Shown here: positions 1-8,339 of the stretch, in pieces | Layout of the letters: each line of letters opens with the position of its first letter | How positions within the stretch are numbered: the first letter of the stretch is position 1 | Assembly (NCBI GenBank): GCA_050948865.1 | Contig: JBMNEQ010000003.1 | Coordinates: forward strand, 62,001 to 126,000 | DNA from: SKGN01 sp050948865 | GTDB lineage: Bacteria > Bacillota_I > Bacilli_A > RF39 > UBA660 | Reading direction: 5' to 3' | DNA: 64,000 nucleotides | Made by a program: the position numbers and the translations under genes | Notes under the pieces: generated by a model | Database searches by the model: none | Told to the model about the DNA's origin: nothing | Seen by the model: the letters and a program-made list of their open reading frames with translations, nothing else

Positions 1-864
1 CCTAATAAGCGTTTTTTCCCTAAAGATTACCGACTGGTATTAGAAGCTAAATATAAAAATGATTTATCCGCTTTTAAAATTTCTCAGTTAACAGGTGAAT
101 CAATTGATCAAGTACGTTATAAATTAAAAAGAATTAAGTTTCATTTAGCAGGTATCTTAAAGAAAGATGAAAATATAACTAAATTTGATTATGATTTAAT
201 GGAGAAATTAGTTTTAAAAAAGGATTTAGTTTTATATGGTAAAAGAAGATTAAAATTAAAAGCTTTTAAGATGTTTTATGGTTTAAATGGTTATCAAAGA
301 CATTCTTTAGTTGAAATTGTTCAAAATTTAAACTTAAAGATAGAACCTAAAACTTTAAGTTCTCATATTAAAGAAGTAGAACTAGCAATAGAAAAATATA
401 AAATAGGAATTAGAAATCCAAAATGGTTTACTTATTCTCAATTATTAGATTATTATCATCATAATCAAGATTATTTAAATTTTGGGGAGAAAGAAAAGAT
501 TTTAACCTTTTTAGAAAAACAAAAAAGATATTTAGATGATAAAGATATTAATGCTCGATATACTAATAAAACTTTACCTTTTAATCTTAAATATAATTTA
601 GCTTGTTTTTTATATGGAAAAACAATTGATTTTAATACTATGAGTCTTTTAGAATTAGAAAAAGCTTTTCAGAATAAAAAAATAAGTTATTCTAATAAAC
701 TTTTATTAGAAAATTATTTGGGTAATTCATATAAAGATATAATTAATAATAATACTAAAAGAAAACTATTGAAAATAATGTCTAAAATATATGAAGAAAA
801 AAATAAAGATCAAATTAAAGAAAACCAGACTAAAGTTAAAAGTTTTAGAAAAAAAGAAAATTAA
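1..864 (+). CDS. Hypothetical protein, 5'-truncated by window edge
   Basis: The frame is open from the first base of the window to a TAA at 862-864, so the real start lies outside. At least 287 residues are visible. The protein is rich in Lys, Asn and Leu, looks helical and has no signal peptide or membrane segment. The segment around residues 25-50 (KISQLTGESIDQVRYKLKR) reads like a helix-turn-helix, and a second similar segment follows near residues 95-125. This suggests a DNA-binding or regulatory protein, but I do not recognise the family and assign no function. The htpG promoter begins just after its stop codon. Confidence 0.6.
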   Translation, partial: PNKRFFPKDYRLVLEAKYKNDLSAFKISQLTGESIDQVRYKLKRIKFHLAGILKKDENITKFDYDLMEKLVLKKDLVLYGKRRLKLKAFKMFYGLNGYQRHSLVEIVQNLNLKIEPKTLSSHIKEVELAIEKYKIGIRNPKWFTYSQLLDYYHHNQDYLNFGEKEKILTFLEKQKRYLDDKDINARYTNKTLPFNLKYNLACFLYGKTIDFNTMSLLELEKAFQNKKISYSNKLLLENYLGNSYKDIINNNTKRKLLKIMSKIYEEKNKDQIKENQTKVKSFRKKEN

Positions 865-867
865 CAC

Positions 868-896
868 TTGAAATTATTAATTAAAATTATTATAAT
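868..896 (+). promoter_or_regulatory. Sigma-A promoter of htpG
   Basis: TTGAAA (868-873) and TATAAT (891-896) are separated by 17 bp, a near-consensus vegetative promoter. It ends just before the CIRCE-like operator and about 55 bp before the htpG start. Confidence 0.85.
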
Positions 897-900
897 GTAT

Positions 901-927
901 TTAGCACTTCACCAAAGAAAGTGCTAC
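901..927 (+). promoter_or_regulatory. CIRCE-like operator (HrcA site)
   Basis: TTAGCACTT, nine bases, then AAGTGCTAC form an inverted repeat. It matches the CIRCE consensus TTAGCACTC-N9-GAGTGCTAA except at the innermost pair and the last base. It lies across the expected transcription start of htpG, so HrcA repression of htpG is the likely regulation. In B. subtilis htpG is not a CIRCE gene, so this is a lineage difference. Confidence 0.8.
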
Positions 928-951
928 AAAATATAAAAAAGGAGAGATATG

Positions 952-2814
952 ATGGCTAAAAAACAATTTAAAGCAGAATCTAAAAGATTATTAGAAATTA
1001 TGATTAATTCTATTTATACACAAAAGGAGATCTTTTTAAGAGAGCTTATTTCTAATGCTAGTGATGCTCTTGATAAACGTCATTATTTTTTATTAACTGA
1101 TAAATCTAAAAAGATTAGTAAAAAAGATTTGAATATTAGAATTAATCTTAATAAAGAAAAAAGGACTTTAACTATTTCTGATACTGGTATTGGAATGAAT
1201 AAAGAAGAATTAGAATTAAATTTGGGAATGATTGCTCAAAGTGGTTCTTTGGCTTTTAAATTAGAAAATAAAATTAAGGATCCAAATGATATTATTGGTC
1301 AATTTGGGGTAGGGTTTTATTCAGCTTTTATGGTTAGTAAAGAAGTAAATGTTATTAGTAAAAAAGAAGGAGAAGAAAAAGCGTTTAAATGGAGTTCTAA
1401 AGGAGTTGATGGTTACACCATTACAGAAGTTAAAAAAGATAGTATTGGAACAGATATCATTTTAACGATTAAAGATAATGAGAAGGAAGATAATTATGAT
1501 GAATTTCTTGAAGAGCATTATATAATGATGTTAGTAAAGAAGTATTCTAATTTTATAAAATATCCTATTATTATGAAAGTAACAAAGTCACGTCCTAAAA
1601 AGGCTAAAAAAGATGAGTATGAAGAATATGAAGAGGACGAAACTTTAAATAGTATGATTCCTATTTGGCGTAAAAAGAAAAAAGATCTTAAAGAAGAAGA
1701 TTATAATAATTTTTATGCTGAACAAAGATTTGGTTATGATCAACCTCTAAAGATTATTCATACTAGTATTGAAGGAACTATTAATTATGATGCTCTTTTA
1801 TTTATTCCAACAGAACTTCCTTTTAATTATTTTACAAAGGAATTTCAAAAGGGAATAGCTTTATATTCAAGTAATGTTTTAATTACAGAAAAATGTGAAG
1901 AATTATTACCTGATTATTTTGGTTTTGTTAAAGGTTTAGTTGATTCACCAGATGTTTCATTAAATATTTCAAGGGAAATGCTTCAACATAATCGGCAATT
2001 ACAATTTATTGCTAAAAAAATTAAAGAAAGAATTCAAAAAGAATTACATACAATGTTAAAAGAAGAAAGAGATAAATATGAAACCTTTTTCAAAAACTTT
2101 GGTCGGGTTATTAAATATGGTATTTATACAGATTGGGGAGTTAATAAAGACTTTCTAAAAGATTTATTAATGTTTTATTCTTCTTATGAAAAGAAATTAG
2201 TAACACTTGATGAATACATTAGTCGGATGAAAAAGGATCAAAAATATATTTATTATGCGACAGGAGAAAATATGGGGTTAATTGAAAAATTACCTCAAAC
2301 AGAAGCAATTAGAGAAAAGGAATATGAAATATTATATTTAATTGAAGAGATAGATGAGTTTGCCATTAAAATATTAGAAAAATATCAAGATAAAGAATTT
2401 AAATCAATAGCAAGTGGGGAAGTCTTAGAAAAAGAGGAGAAAAAGGAAGATAAAAAACATCAAAAGATCTTTGATTTTATGAAAGAAGTATTAAAAGATA
2501 AAGTTATTGATGTTCGTTCTTCGACACGTTTAAGAAAGCATCCTGTTTGTTTAACTAGTGAAGGAGAATTGTCTTTGGAAATGGAAAAGATATTAAAGAT
2601 GATGCCTAATTCAGAAAATGTTAAATCAGATAAAATTTTAGAAATTAATACTGATCATGAATTATTTAAAACAATAGAGAATGTTTTTCCTAAAGATCAA
2701 GAAAAGGTAAAAAAGATAACTAATATTTTATATAATCAATCCTTATTAATAGAAGGATTAACAATAGAAGATCCAATTCAATTTGCTGATGATGTTTATT
2801 CTATAATAAAATAA
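952..2814 (+). CDS. htpG: Molecular chaperone HtpG (Hsp90)
   Basis: Bacterial Hsp90, a cytosolic ATP-dependent dimeric chaperone. The N-terminal GHKL ATPase domain is clear (ELISNASDALDK near residue 30, DTGIGM near 80, GQFGVGFYSAF near 120). The middle domain follows (residues about 230-480, including NISREMLQ), and then the dimerisation domain. The length, about 620 aa, is normal for the family. Two ATGs occur (949, 952); the second is preferred because it lies 7 nt from GGAG at 941-944, against 4 nt for the first. The linker near residue 220 is rich in Glu and Lys. The gene is preceded by a sigma-A promoter and a CIRCE-like operator, so heat-shock control is expected. Confidence 0.97.
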   Translation: MAKKQFKAESKRLLEIMINSIYTQKEIFLRELISNASDALDKRHYFLLTDKSKKISKKDLNIRINLNKEKRTLTISDTGIGMNKEELELNLGMIAQSGSLAFKLENKIKDPNDIIGQFGVGFYSAFMVSKEVNVISKKEGEEKAFKWSSKGVDGYTITEVKKDSIGTDIILTIKDNEKEDNYDEFLEEHYIMMLVKKYSNFIKYPIIMKVTKSRPKKAKKDEYEEYEEDETLNSMIPIWRKKKKDLKEEDYNNFYAEQRFGYDQPLKIIHTSIEGTINYDALLFIPTELPFNYFTKEFQKGIALYSSNVLITEKCEELLPDYFGFVKGLVDSPDVSLNISREMLQHNRQLQFIAKKIKERIQKELHTMLKEERDKYETFFKNFGRVIKYGIYTDWGVNKDFLKDLLMFYSSYEKKLVTLDEYISRMKKDQKYIYYATGENMGLIEKLPQTEAIREKEYEILYLIEEIDEFAIKILEKYQDKEFKSIASGEVLEKEEKKEDKKHQKIFDFMKEVLKDKVIDVRSSTRLRKHPVCLTSEGELSLEMEKILKMMPNSENVKSDKILEINTDHELFKTIENVFPKDQEKVKKITNILYNQSLLIEGLTIEDPIQFADDVYSIIK

Positions 2815-2827
2815 AAAAGGAGAAGAT

Positions 2828-3451
2828 ATGCTAATTAAAAGGATTGTCGTGGGAGCTTTAGAAACTAATTGTTATTTATTAAGCTGTAAACAAAGTCAGG
2901 AAACGGTTATTATTGATCCGGGGGCAGAAAGTAAAAGGATTGTTAAAGAAATCACTGATTTAAAATTAAAACCAAAGATGATTATTTTAACTCATGGTCA
3001 TGGGGATCATATAACAGCAGTTAATGATTTAAAAGAATATTATCAGATCCCTCTTTATGTTCATAAAGAGGAAGAAAAGATTTTGTTAAACAGTGAAAAT
3101 AGTTTTGTTCATTTACTTACTGGTAAAGATATTAATTTTACTATTGATAAATATTTAGAAGATGGGGAGATAATTAAATTAGGTTCTTTAATAATAAAAA
3201 TTATTCATACTCCTGGTCATACTTCTGGTGGAATTTCTTTAAATTGTAATAATGTTATATTTACAGGAGATACCTTATTTAAAGGTTCTATTGGAAGAAC
3301 AGATTTACCAGGAGGATCTCTTCAAGAAATTTTAAATTCTATAAAAACTAAACTTTTAACTTATCCTGATGAAACAATTATTTATCCAGGTCATGGCTCT
3401 TCATCAACTATTGGAAAAGAGAAAGAAAGTAATCTCTTTTTAGGAATATAA
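2828..3451 (+). CDS. MBL-fold hydrolase, GloB/YcbL-like
   Basis: A metallo-beta-lactamase fold protein of 207 aa. It has the metal-binding motif THGHGDH near residue 56, a later HTPGHTSGG motif, a GDTLF aspartate and a final YPGHG histidine, so the complete binuclear metal site is visible. This length and motif set fit the glyoxalase-II-like (YcbL/YqgX) group, which hydrolyses thioesters; the substrate cannot be told from sequence. It starts 13 bp after htpG behind AAAGGAG, so it is probably co-transcribed with htpG. It lacks the C-terminal domain of true GloB. Confidence 0.88.
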   Translation: MLIKRIVVGALETNCYLLSCKQSQETVIIDPGAESKRIVKEITDLKLKPKMIILTHGHGDHITAVNDLKEYYQIPLYVHKEEEKILLNSENSFVHLLTGKDINFTIDKYLEDGEIIKLGSLIIKIIHTPGHTSGGISLNCNNVIFTGDTLFKGSIGRTDLPGGSLQEILNSIKTKLLTYPDETIIYPGHGSSSTIGKEKESNLFLGI

Positions 3452-3489
3452 TTTTTTTAGAAGCACATCCTAGTATTAGGAGGTGCTAT

Positions 3490-3717
3490 GTGGACCAAGA
3501 AAATGAAAAAACTTCTAGAAAAAAAAGATCATTAAATAATGAAGATGATCCTAATACTTTATTTTCTAGAGAAACACTTATTGAAAAAAATGCTCATAAT
3601 ATGGAAATAGCTGAATCGATGTTTGATAATGATTCTTTAACAGAAGAAGAAACTTATCAAACTAACAATAGAAAAGCAATAATAAAAGAGAATGATTTAT
3701 CAAGTGAGGATGAATAA
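3490..3717 (+). CDS. Small acidic hypothetical protein
   Basis: A 75-aa hydrophilic protein, rich in Glu, Asn and Asp, with no membrane segment and no family I recognise. A GTG start at 3490 is used: GGAGG at 3479-3483 is 6 nt upstream, whereas the nearby ATG (3488) opens only a 15-codon frame. It follows the MBL hydrolase in the same direction and may be the last gene of that unit. The low complexity suggests a disordered protein. Confidence 0.6.
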   Translation: MDQENEKTSRKKRSLNNEDDPNTLFSRETLIEKNAHNMEIAESMFDNDSLTEEETYQTNNRKAIIKENDLSSEDE

Positions 3718-3751
3718 TTCTTTTTTTTATTGTAAAAAAGATGACAATAAA

Positions 3752-3772
3752 AGGATTATTTAATCTTTTTTT
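3752..3772 (+). terminator. Possible terminator before the DUF3048 gene
   Basis: A weak AT-rich stem (AAAAGGATT paired with AATCTTTTT) runs into a T-rich tract. It would end the htpG unit. The stem is short and includes a G-T pair, so support is modest. Confidence 0.4.
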
Positions 3773-3825
3773 TATTAATATTTAAAAAATAAGTTATAAT
3801 TAGAATACTTGGAGGTAAAAGAAGA

Positions 3826-4881
3826 ATGAATAAAAAAATAAATACTTTAATTACAAGAATATTTTTATTTATTTTCTTTTTTGGTTCTTTAGCTTATCTT
3901 GGTTATCAAATTTTAGCTAAAGAAGATAAAGAAGTAAAAATTTTGGAAAATAAACCGAAAATGGAAGTGAAAAAAGAGATCCCCAAATTAAAGATTATGG
4001 ATCTTGATTCTAATTCTAGACCAATAGCAGTAATGATTAATAATATTTCGGCTTCTTGGAATAATCAAAGGGGTTTAAGTAAAGCGTATATGGTATATGA
4101 AATAGTAGTTGAAAGTGGGATAACTAGGTTTTTAGCCTTATTTAAAGATCAAGATATAGAAGAAATAGGTTCTATTAGAAGTGCTCGTCATTATTTTATT
4201 GATTATGCTTTAGAACATGATGCTTTTTATGTTCATTTTGGTTATAGTCCTCAGGCCTTAAGAGATCTTCGTTCTTTACAAATCAATAATTTAGATTGTG
4301 GTTCAGATGGTAGAACTTATTGGAGAAATAAAGGTTTTGTAAGTCCTCATAATGCTCTTACTAGCACAGAAAGGTTAACAGATTATTTTCAAAGAAGAAA
4401 TTATCGTTTAACTACCGAGAAACCATTAGTCCTTGATTATTCTTCTACTCCTTTTTATTTATCTAAAGAAAGAAATAGTCAAAAAGCTTATTATATTAAA
4501 ATTAGATATTCTTCTGGTCATTATATAGAATATCAATATGATTATGAGAAACAAGTTTATTTAAGAAGTATGGGGGGTAAACCTCATCTTGATATTGGAG
4601 TTAATAAACAATTAGAAGTAAAAAATATTATTGTTTATCAAGTTAAAAACAGTTTAATACCGGGGGGAGGTTCAGGTCGCCAGGATTTACATAATATAGG
4701 CTCTGGAGAAGGTTATTATATATCTAATGGATATTCAATACCTATTACTTGGGAAAAGAGCAGTAGAGAGGCTCAAACTATTTACCGGGATTTAGATGGT
4801 AATAAAATTACTTTAAATGATGGACTTACTTTTATTCAAATTCAACCACTAAATCAATCAATTGATATAAAAGAAGAATAA
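3826..4881 (+). CDS. DUF3048 (YerB-like) membrane-anchored protein
   Basis: A 351-aa protein with one N-terminal membrane segment (residues about 9-29) and no lipobox cysteine. It then carries a long extracellular domain with the conserved pattern RPIAVMINNISASW near residue 65, GSIRSARHYFIDYA near 115 and GGSGRQDLHNIGSGEGYY near 275. These are hallmarks of the DUF3048 family (B. subtilis YerB). The biochemical role of that family is not established to my knowledge. Start ATG with GGAGG upstream; a TATAAT at 3795-3800 may be its -10 element. It converges with the GGDEF gene, with 1 bp between the stops. Confidence 0.85.
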   Translation: MNKKINTLITRIFLFIFFFGSLAYLGYQILAKEDKEVKILENKPKMEVKKEIPKLKIMDLDSNSRPIAVMINNISASWNNQRGLSKAYMVYEIVVESGITRFLALFKDQDIEEIGSIRSARHYFIDYALEHDAFYVHFGYSPQALRDLRSLQINNLDCGSDGRTYWRNKGFVSPHNALTSTERLTDYFQRRNYRLTTEKPLVLDYSSTPFYLSKERNSQKAYYIKIRYSSGHYIEYQYDYEKQVYLRSMGGKPHLDIGVNKQLEVKNIIVYQVKNSLIPGGGSGRQDLHNIGSGEGYYISNGYSIPITWEKSSREAQTIYRDLDGNKITLNDGLTFIQIQPLNQSIDIKEE

Positions 4882-4882
4882 C

Positions 4883-5692
4883 TTATTTCTTCTTTTCTTT
4901 TTGTAATAAAGTGTTTCTAGCTAAATCCATTTCTTTTTTTAACAAAAGATAATCTTCTTCATTATAATAGTCTAAACCTAAAGAATCACATAACCTTAAA
5001 TTATTATTTAAAATAATTTGGTGGTTATGTTTTTGATCTTGGTTACCTTTAGATTTAACTTTATCTTCATACATTCTTTTTTCAGCCAGATTAATAATAT
5101 TTTGAAAATAATCTTTTAAATCTTTATCAGAAAGACTGGGTGGTAATGTTACTTCCTTAGTATCAGTTATCCCGATTGAAAGGCCTAAATGATAAGGATT
5201 ATTTTTAATATTATTCTTAATTCTATTCGCGACTTTTGATTCGGCTAATTCTTTAGAACAATTTGGTAAGATAATTATAAATTCATCACCCCCAACTCGA
5301 ATAGCGATGTTTTCCTTTAATTCTTTAGTCAAGAAGAAATTATCAACAAAATCTTCTCTTTTAGTTCTAATTGATTCTTTAATAATATCAGCAATCACTT
5401 TAATACCTTTATCACCAATTTGATGTCCTTTGGTATCATTTAAAAATTTTAAACCATCAATATCACAATAAAGAAGGGAAAAGATTTGTTCATTATTAAT
5501 TGTTCCTTCAATCATTGATAAAGTTAAAAACTTTATATTATTAAAAAAGAACTTTTGATTTAATAACTGGGTTAAATCATCGATTAAATATTTATAGGTT
5601 TCTGGTAAATCTTTATTATTTAAAATTTTTGTATATTTATTATTCTCTTTTATTAAATCCTCTTTTAATTCTTTTACTCTTTCTTTTTTCAT
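4883..5692 (-). CDS. GGDEF diguanylate cyclase
   Basis: A 269-aa protein without membrane segments. The GGDEF domain covers residues about 70-205: LLYCDIDGLKFLNDTKGHQIGD holds the Mg/GTP-binding Asp, RVGGDEFIIIL is the intact active site, and SIGIT closes the domain. It should make cyclic di-GMP from two GTP. The N-terminal 65 residues are charged and helical and could be a dimerisation or signalling region; no known sensor domain is visible. The C-terminal 60 residues are unassigned. It is the only gene in the window linked to c-di-GMP and no EAL protein is present. Confidence 0.9.
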   Translation of the reverse strand: MKKERVKELKEDLIKENNKYTKILNNKDLPETYKYLIDDLTQLLNQKFFFNNIKFLTLSMIEGTINNEQIFSLLYCDIDGLKFLNDTKGHQIGDKGIKVIADIIKESIRTKREDFVDNFFLTKELKENIAIRVGGDEFIIILPNCSKELAESKVANRIKNNIKNNPYHLGLSIGITDTKEVTLPPSLSDKDLKDYFQNIINLAEKRMYEDKVKSKGNQDQKHNHQIILNNNLRLCDSLGLDYYNEEDYLLLKKEMDLARNTLLQKEKKK

Positions 5693-5796
5693 CTTTGCCC
5701 CTTTCTTAATTATTTTGTTCTTTTTTTAAAAATTTATAAATATAATAACTTAGAAATAAGACAAACTATTATTTAATATAAATAATAATAGGTGAT

Positions 5797-6621
5797 ATGG
5801 TGAAGAATATAAAAAACTTCTTATTAGGAATTATTATTGGCGGGGGTGTAATTCTACCTGGTGTTAGTGGAGCAGTTTTAGCAGTTATTTTTGGTTTATA
5901 TGATAAAATAATAACTGCTATTAGTCATTTTTTTACTGATATAAAAGAAAACACTTATTTTTTATTACCTATTGGTTGTGGTCTTTTAATAGGTATTTTT
6001 TTATTTGGTAATTTATTAAACTTTGTCTTTGATAATTATCCTGTTTCTGCAAAATTTGTTTTTATGGGTTTAATATTAGGGGGACTTCCAGTTTTATATA
6101 AAAAGATAGAATCTCATATTTATTTAGGACCTTTTTTTATAGCTTTAATTATTGGTTTAGTTTTATTTATTTTAGAAAAACAGAATCTAGATATCAATTT
6201 TACTTATTATCTTAATAATAGTTTTAAAGGTTATTTTTTATTATTTTTAACAGGAATAATTTATGTATCAGGGAAGATAATACCGGGCATTAGCAGTTCT
6301 TTTTTATTAATGATAATAGGAATGTATAATTATTATTTAAATATTATTTCCAATTTTTTCACTTTATCCTTAAAGGAGTATTATAATATAATACCTATTT
6401 TAATAGGTATTATGGGAGGAGCATTTGTTTTAATAAAGTTAATAGAATATTTATTTTTAAAATATCAAGATTTAACTTATAGTATTATTTTAGGTTTTGT
6501 TGTAGGATCTATTTCTATTTTATATACACCATTAACTTTTACGATGGAAAGCGCTTTAAACATTGTTTTAGTTTTAATAGTTTTTCTTATTTCTTATACT
6601 TTTGCTATAAAAATGTCTTAA
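5797..6621 (+). CDS. DUF368 family polyprenyl-phosphate transporter (PopT-like)
   Basis: A 274-aa integral membrane protein with about eight helices. It has the two family motifs in inverted-repeat positions: GGVILPGVSGAVLAVIFGLY near the N terminus and GKIIPGISSSFLLMIIGMY near residue 165. DUF368 proteins (PopT) recycle undecaprenyl phosphate, the carrier lipid of wall synthesis, across the membrane; this is established for family members and inferred here. The start is ATG 5797 or GTG 5800; the GTG has better spacing from AGGTG. It reads alone, with the tRNA cluster downstream. Confidence 0.85.
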   Translation: MVKNIKNFLLGIIIGGGVILPGVSGAVLAVIFGLYDKIITAISHFFTDIKENTYFLLPIGCGLLIGIFLFGNLLNFVFDNYPVSAKFVFMGLILGGLPVLYKKIESHIYLGPFFIALIIGLVLFILEKQNLDINFTYYLNNSFKGYFLLFLTGIIYVSGKIIPGISSSFLLMIIGMYNYYLNIISNFFTLSLKEYYNIIPILIGIMGGAFVLIKLIEYLFLKYQDLTYSIILGFVVGSISILYTPLTFTMESALNIVLVLIVFLISYTFAIKMS

Positions 6622-6665
6622 TAGGGGAATATAATGTTAAAAATGGAGGATAAATGCTAATTGTA

Positions 6666-6695
6666 TTGACAATTAATTTGAATTTTTAGTATACT
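6666..6695 (+). promoter_or_regulatory. Promoter of the four-tRNA cluster
   Basis: TTGACA (6666-6671) and TATACT (6690-6695) with an 18-bp spacer lie 19 bp upstream of the first tRNA. An overlapping TATAAT at 6695-6700 gives a poorer spacing. Confidence 0.8.
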
Positions 6696-6713
6696 ATAAT
6701 CGTTACTTATTGA

Positions 6714-6789
6714 GGTCCCATAGTGTAGGGGTTAACATGTCTGCCTGTCACGCAGAAGATCGCGAGTTCAAATCTCGTTGGGACCGCCA
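6714..6789 (+). tRNA. tRNA-Asp (GTC)
   Basis: The acceptor stem GGTCCCA/TGGGACC is complete, the anticodon stem CTGCC/GCAG surrounds the loop with GTC, and the T arm GTTCAAATC is present. Discriminator G and an encoded CCA end the gene. Confidence 0.95.
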
Positions 6790-6792
6790 TAA

Positions 6793-6868
6793 GGCTTTGT
6801 AGCTCAGTCGGCAGAGCACAGGACTGAAAATCCTGGTGTCGGCGGTTCAATTCCGCCCAAAGCCACCA
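6793..6868 (+). tRNA. tRNA-Phe (GAA)
   Basis: Acceptor GGCTTTG/CAAAGCC, D arm AGCTCAGTCGGCAGAGC, anticodon loop CTGAAAA with GAA, T arm GGTTCAATTCC. Discriminator A and an encoded CCA. Three bases after tRNA-Asp. Confidence 0.95.
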
Positions 6869-6876
6869 TATTTTAG

Positions 6877-6953
6877 GCGCCCGTAGCTCAATTGGATAGA
6901 GCGTTTGACTACGGATCAAAAGGTTATGGGTTCAACTCCTATCGGGTGCGCCA
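6877..6953 (+). tRNA. tRNA-Arg (ACG)
   Basis: Acceptor GCGCCCG/CGGGTGC, anticodon stem TTTGA/TCAAA around the loop CTACGGA with anticodon ACG (first base normally edited to inosine by TadA), encoded CCA. Confidence 0.95.
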
Positions 6954-6954
6954 G

Positions 6955-7031
6955 CGGGAAGTAGCACAATTTGGCAGTGCACGTGGTTTGGGACCATGAG
7001 GTTGCAGGTTCAAATCCTGTCTTCCCGACCA
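6955..7031 (+). tRNA. tRNA-Pro (TGG)
   Basis: Acceptor CGGGAAG/CTTCCCG, anticodon stem CGTGG/CCATG around the loop TTTGGGA with anticodon TGG, discriminator A and encoded CCA. It is separated from tRNA-Arg by one base, so all four tRNAs are one transcript. Confidence 0.93.
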
Positions 7032-7040
7032 TGAGATTAT

Positions 7041-7066
7041 AAACTCTTGTTTAACAAGAGTTTTTT
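7041..7066 (+). terminator. Terminator of the tRNA cluster
   Basis: Perfect stem AAACTCTTG/CAAGAGTTT with a 5-nt loop followed by a T tract, 9 bp after tRNA-Pro. Confidence 0.9.
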
Positions 7067-7160
7067 GCTTTTTAGTTAACTGTGTAAATAATATTAATTA
7101 CTTTATTGGTATATAGGTAAAATTATACGTGGTATAATTTGTTTAGAAAGGAAGAATTTT

Positions 7161-7505
7161 ATGAAAAAAAGAAAAACATGGCCTATTATAGTATTAATTT
7201 TTTTTGTTTATGGTTCAGTTGCTTACCAAGGGGAGAATGTAGGGTTACATCCATTTTTGATTTTAATTGATTTTTTATTATTCTTTTTTATTATGATTTT
7301 AATTCCGCTTATATTTAGAATAGTTAATAAAAAGAGATTAGATTATGTAAAGGGAAAAAGAATTTGCTTGTGGAATAGTTTGGGGTTGTTTTCAATTTCT
7401 ATTATATTAACACTACTTGGTGGCAATATTATTGGTGTTGGTGGTTTAGGAGCCTTGATTTTTTATTATATAAACATGTATTTTTTTGTTTTAGAAGAAG
7501 AATAA
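7161..7505 (+). CDS. Small membrane protein, unknown
   Basis: A 114-aa protein with three or four hydrophobic helices (residues about 7-24, 32-55, 70-90, 92-110) and a basic loop near residue 60. The start follows AAAGGAAG with normal spacing, and a TATAAT at 7133-7138 may belong to its promoter. I do not recognise the family. It stands alone between the tRNA cluster and another orphan gene. Confidence 0.6.
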   Translation: MKKRKTWPIIVLIFFVYGSVAYQGENVGLHPFLILIDFLLFFFIMILIPLIFRIVNKKRLDYVKGKRICLWNSLGLFSISIILTLLGGNIIGVGGLGALIFYYINMYFFVLEEE

Positions 7506-7608
7506 GTTTTTAATAATTTATTATTTGTTTTTAAGAAACATTTTGTTAATAAATAACATTATGTAAATCAAGGTACAAAAAAAGTCATTTTTTGTCGAAA
7601 AAATCTTC

Positions 7609-7637
7609 TTGCTATATTTCTTTTTTTATTATATAGT
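7609..7637 (+). promoter_or_regulatory. Candidate promoter of the 61-aa gene
   Basis: TTGCTA (7609-7614) and TATAGT (7632-7637) with a 17-bp spacer, followed by AGGGGGAAGG and the ATG at 7661. Nothing else is apparent in the 155-bp gap before this gene. Confidence 0.5.
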
Positions 7638-7660
7638 ATTGGCTTATAGGGGGAAGGTAT

Positions 7661-7846
7661 ATGAAAAGTTATATAATTAAAGATTTAGCCGTTATTAAAA
7701 AGATTACTGGTAAGGATTATCAAAAAATTATTGTTCATATTAATTTAAAAGATAAAACAGCTAAATATGAAACAAATCATACTTTATTTGAATTAACCGA
7801 AACTGTTGATTATCATAAAGTAGAATTTCTTCTTGATAATAAATAA
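7661..7846 (+). CDS. 61-aa hypothetical protein
   Basis: A short soluble protein, Lys/Ile rich, with alternating hydrophobic residues suggesting a beta-rich fold. It has a strong ribosome site (AGGGGGAAGG, 7 nt before ATG) and a plausible promoter. No family recognised. A long inverted repeat (7869-7907) follows and may terminate it. Confidence 0.5.
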   Translation: MKSYIIKDLAVIKKITGKDYQKIIVHINLKDKTAKYETNHTLFELTETVDYHKVEFLLDNK

Positions 7847-7868
7847 TTAAAATTAAACTAATTTTTAT

Positions 7869-7907
7869 TGACACATTATTTACAGATATTTTGTAAATAA
7901 TGTGTCA
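7869..7907. repeat. Perfect 16-bp inverted repeat (hairpin/operator)
   Basis: TGACACATTATTTACA and TGTAAATAATGTGTCA flank a 7-nt loop. It is followed by only a short T run (TTTTAA), so it could be a terminator for the 61-aa gene. It also overlaps a TTGACA-like hexamer (7868-7873) upstream of the next gene, so it could be an operator. The sequence does not decide between these. Confidence 0.7.
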
Positions 7908-7953
7908 TTTTAACTTTACAACAGTTATAATTGTTTTAAGAGGTGAGATAAAA

Positions 7954-8301
7954 ATGATTAAAAAAGTAAAAAAGTTTTTAACCTTTATTTTTGTTATTAC
8001 TTTATTTAGTTTAGTATTCGCTTTTATTGATTATAATAGGACTATGATAGGAAAAGATCCGATCTTTGTTGTAAAGGGAATGACTATTACTAGTTTTGAT
8101 GTTACTGTTAATAATAAGACAAATTATAATTCTTCTTTAATGAATAATAATACGCCTACTGAACTACCAATTCGTCAATTTCAAGAATATAAAGGTTTAG
8201 GTTATAAATTACTTGTTTGTGAAAATAATTGTGAAGAACCTGTTTATTTTTTATTTTATCAAATAAAGACTCTAGAATTTTTTAAAAATAAAATTAATTA
8301 A
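7954..8301 (+). CDS. Signal-anchored hypothetical protein
   Basis: A 115-aa protein starting at ATG 7954 behind AAGAGGTGAG; the same frame is open further upstream but without a ribosome site. Residues 1-7 are basic and residues 8-26 form one membrane helix or signal sequence; the rest should be outside the cell. Three cysteines lie near the C terminus, two in CENNCEE. No family recognised. Confidence 0.6.
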   Translation: MIKKVKKFLTFIFVITLFSLVFAFIDYNRTMIGKDPIFVVKGMTITSFDVTVNNKTNYNSSLMNNNTPTELPIRQFQEYKGLGYKLLVCENNCEEPVYFLFYQIKTLEFFKNKIN

Positions 8302-8339
8302 TTAAATAAAAAGCATAAACTTAACAAAGAGGAAAGATT

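Noticed and set aside
6707..6919. 70-codon open frame on the minus strand
   Set aside because: It lies entirely across tRNA-Asp, tRNA-Phe and part of tRNA-Arg; this is a well-known artefact of tRNA genes read as protein.
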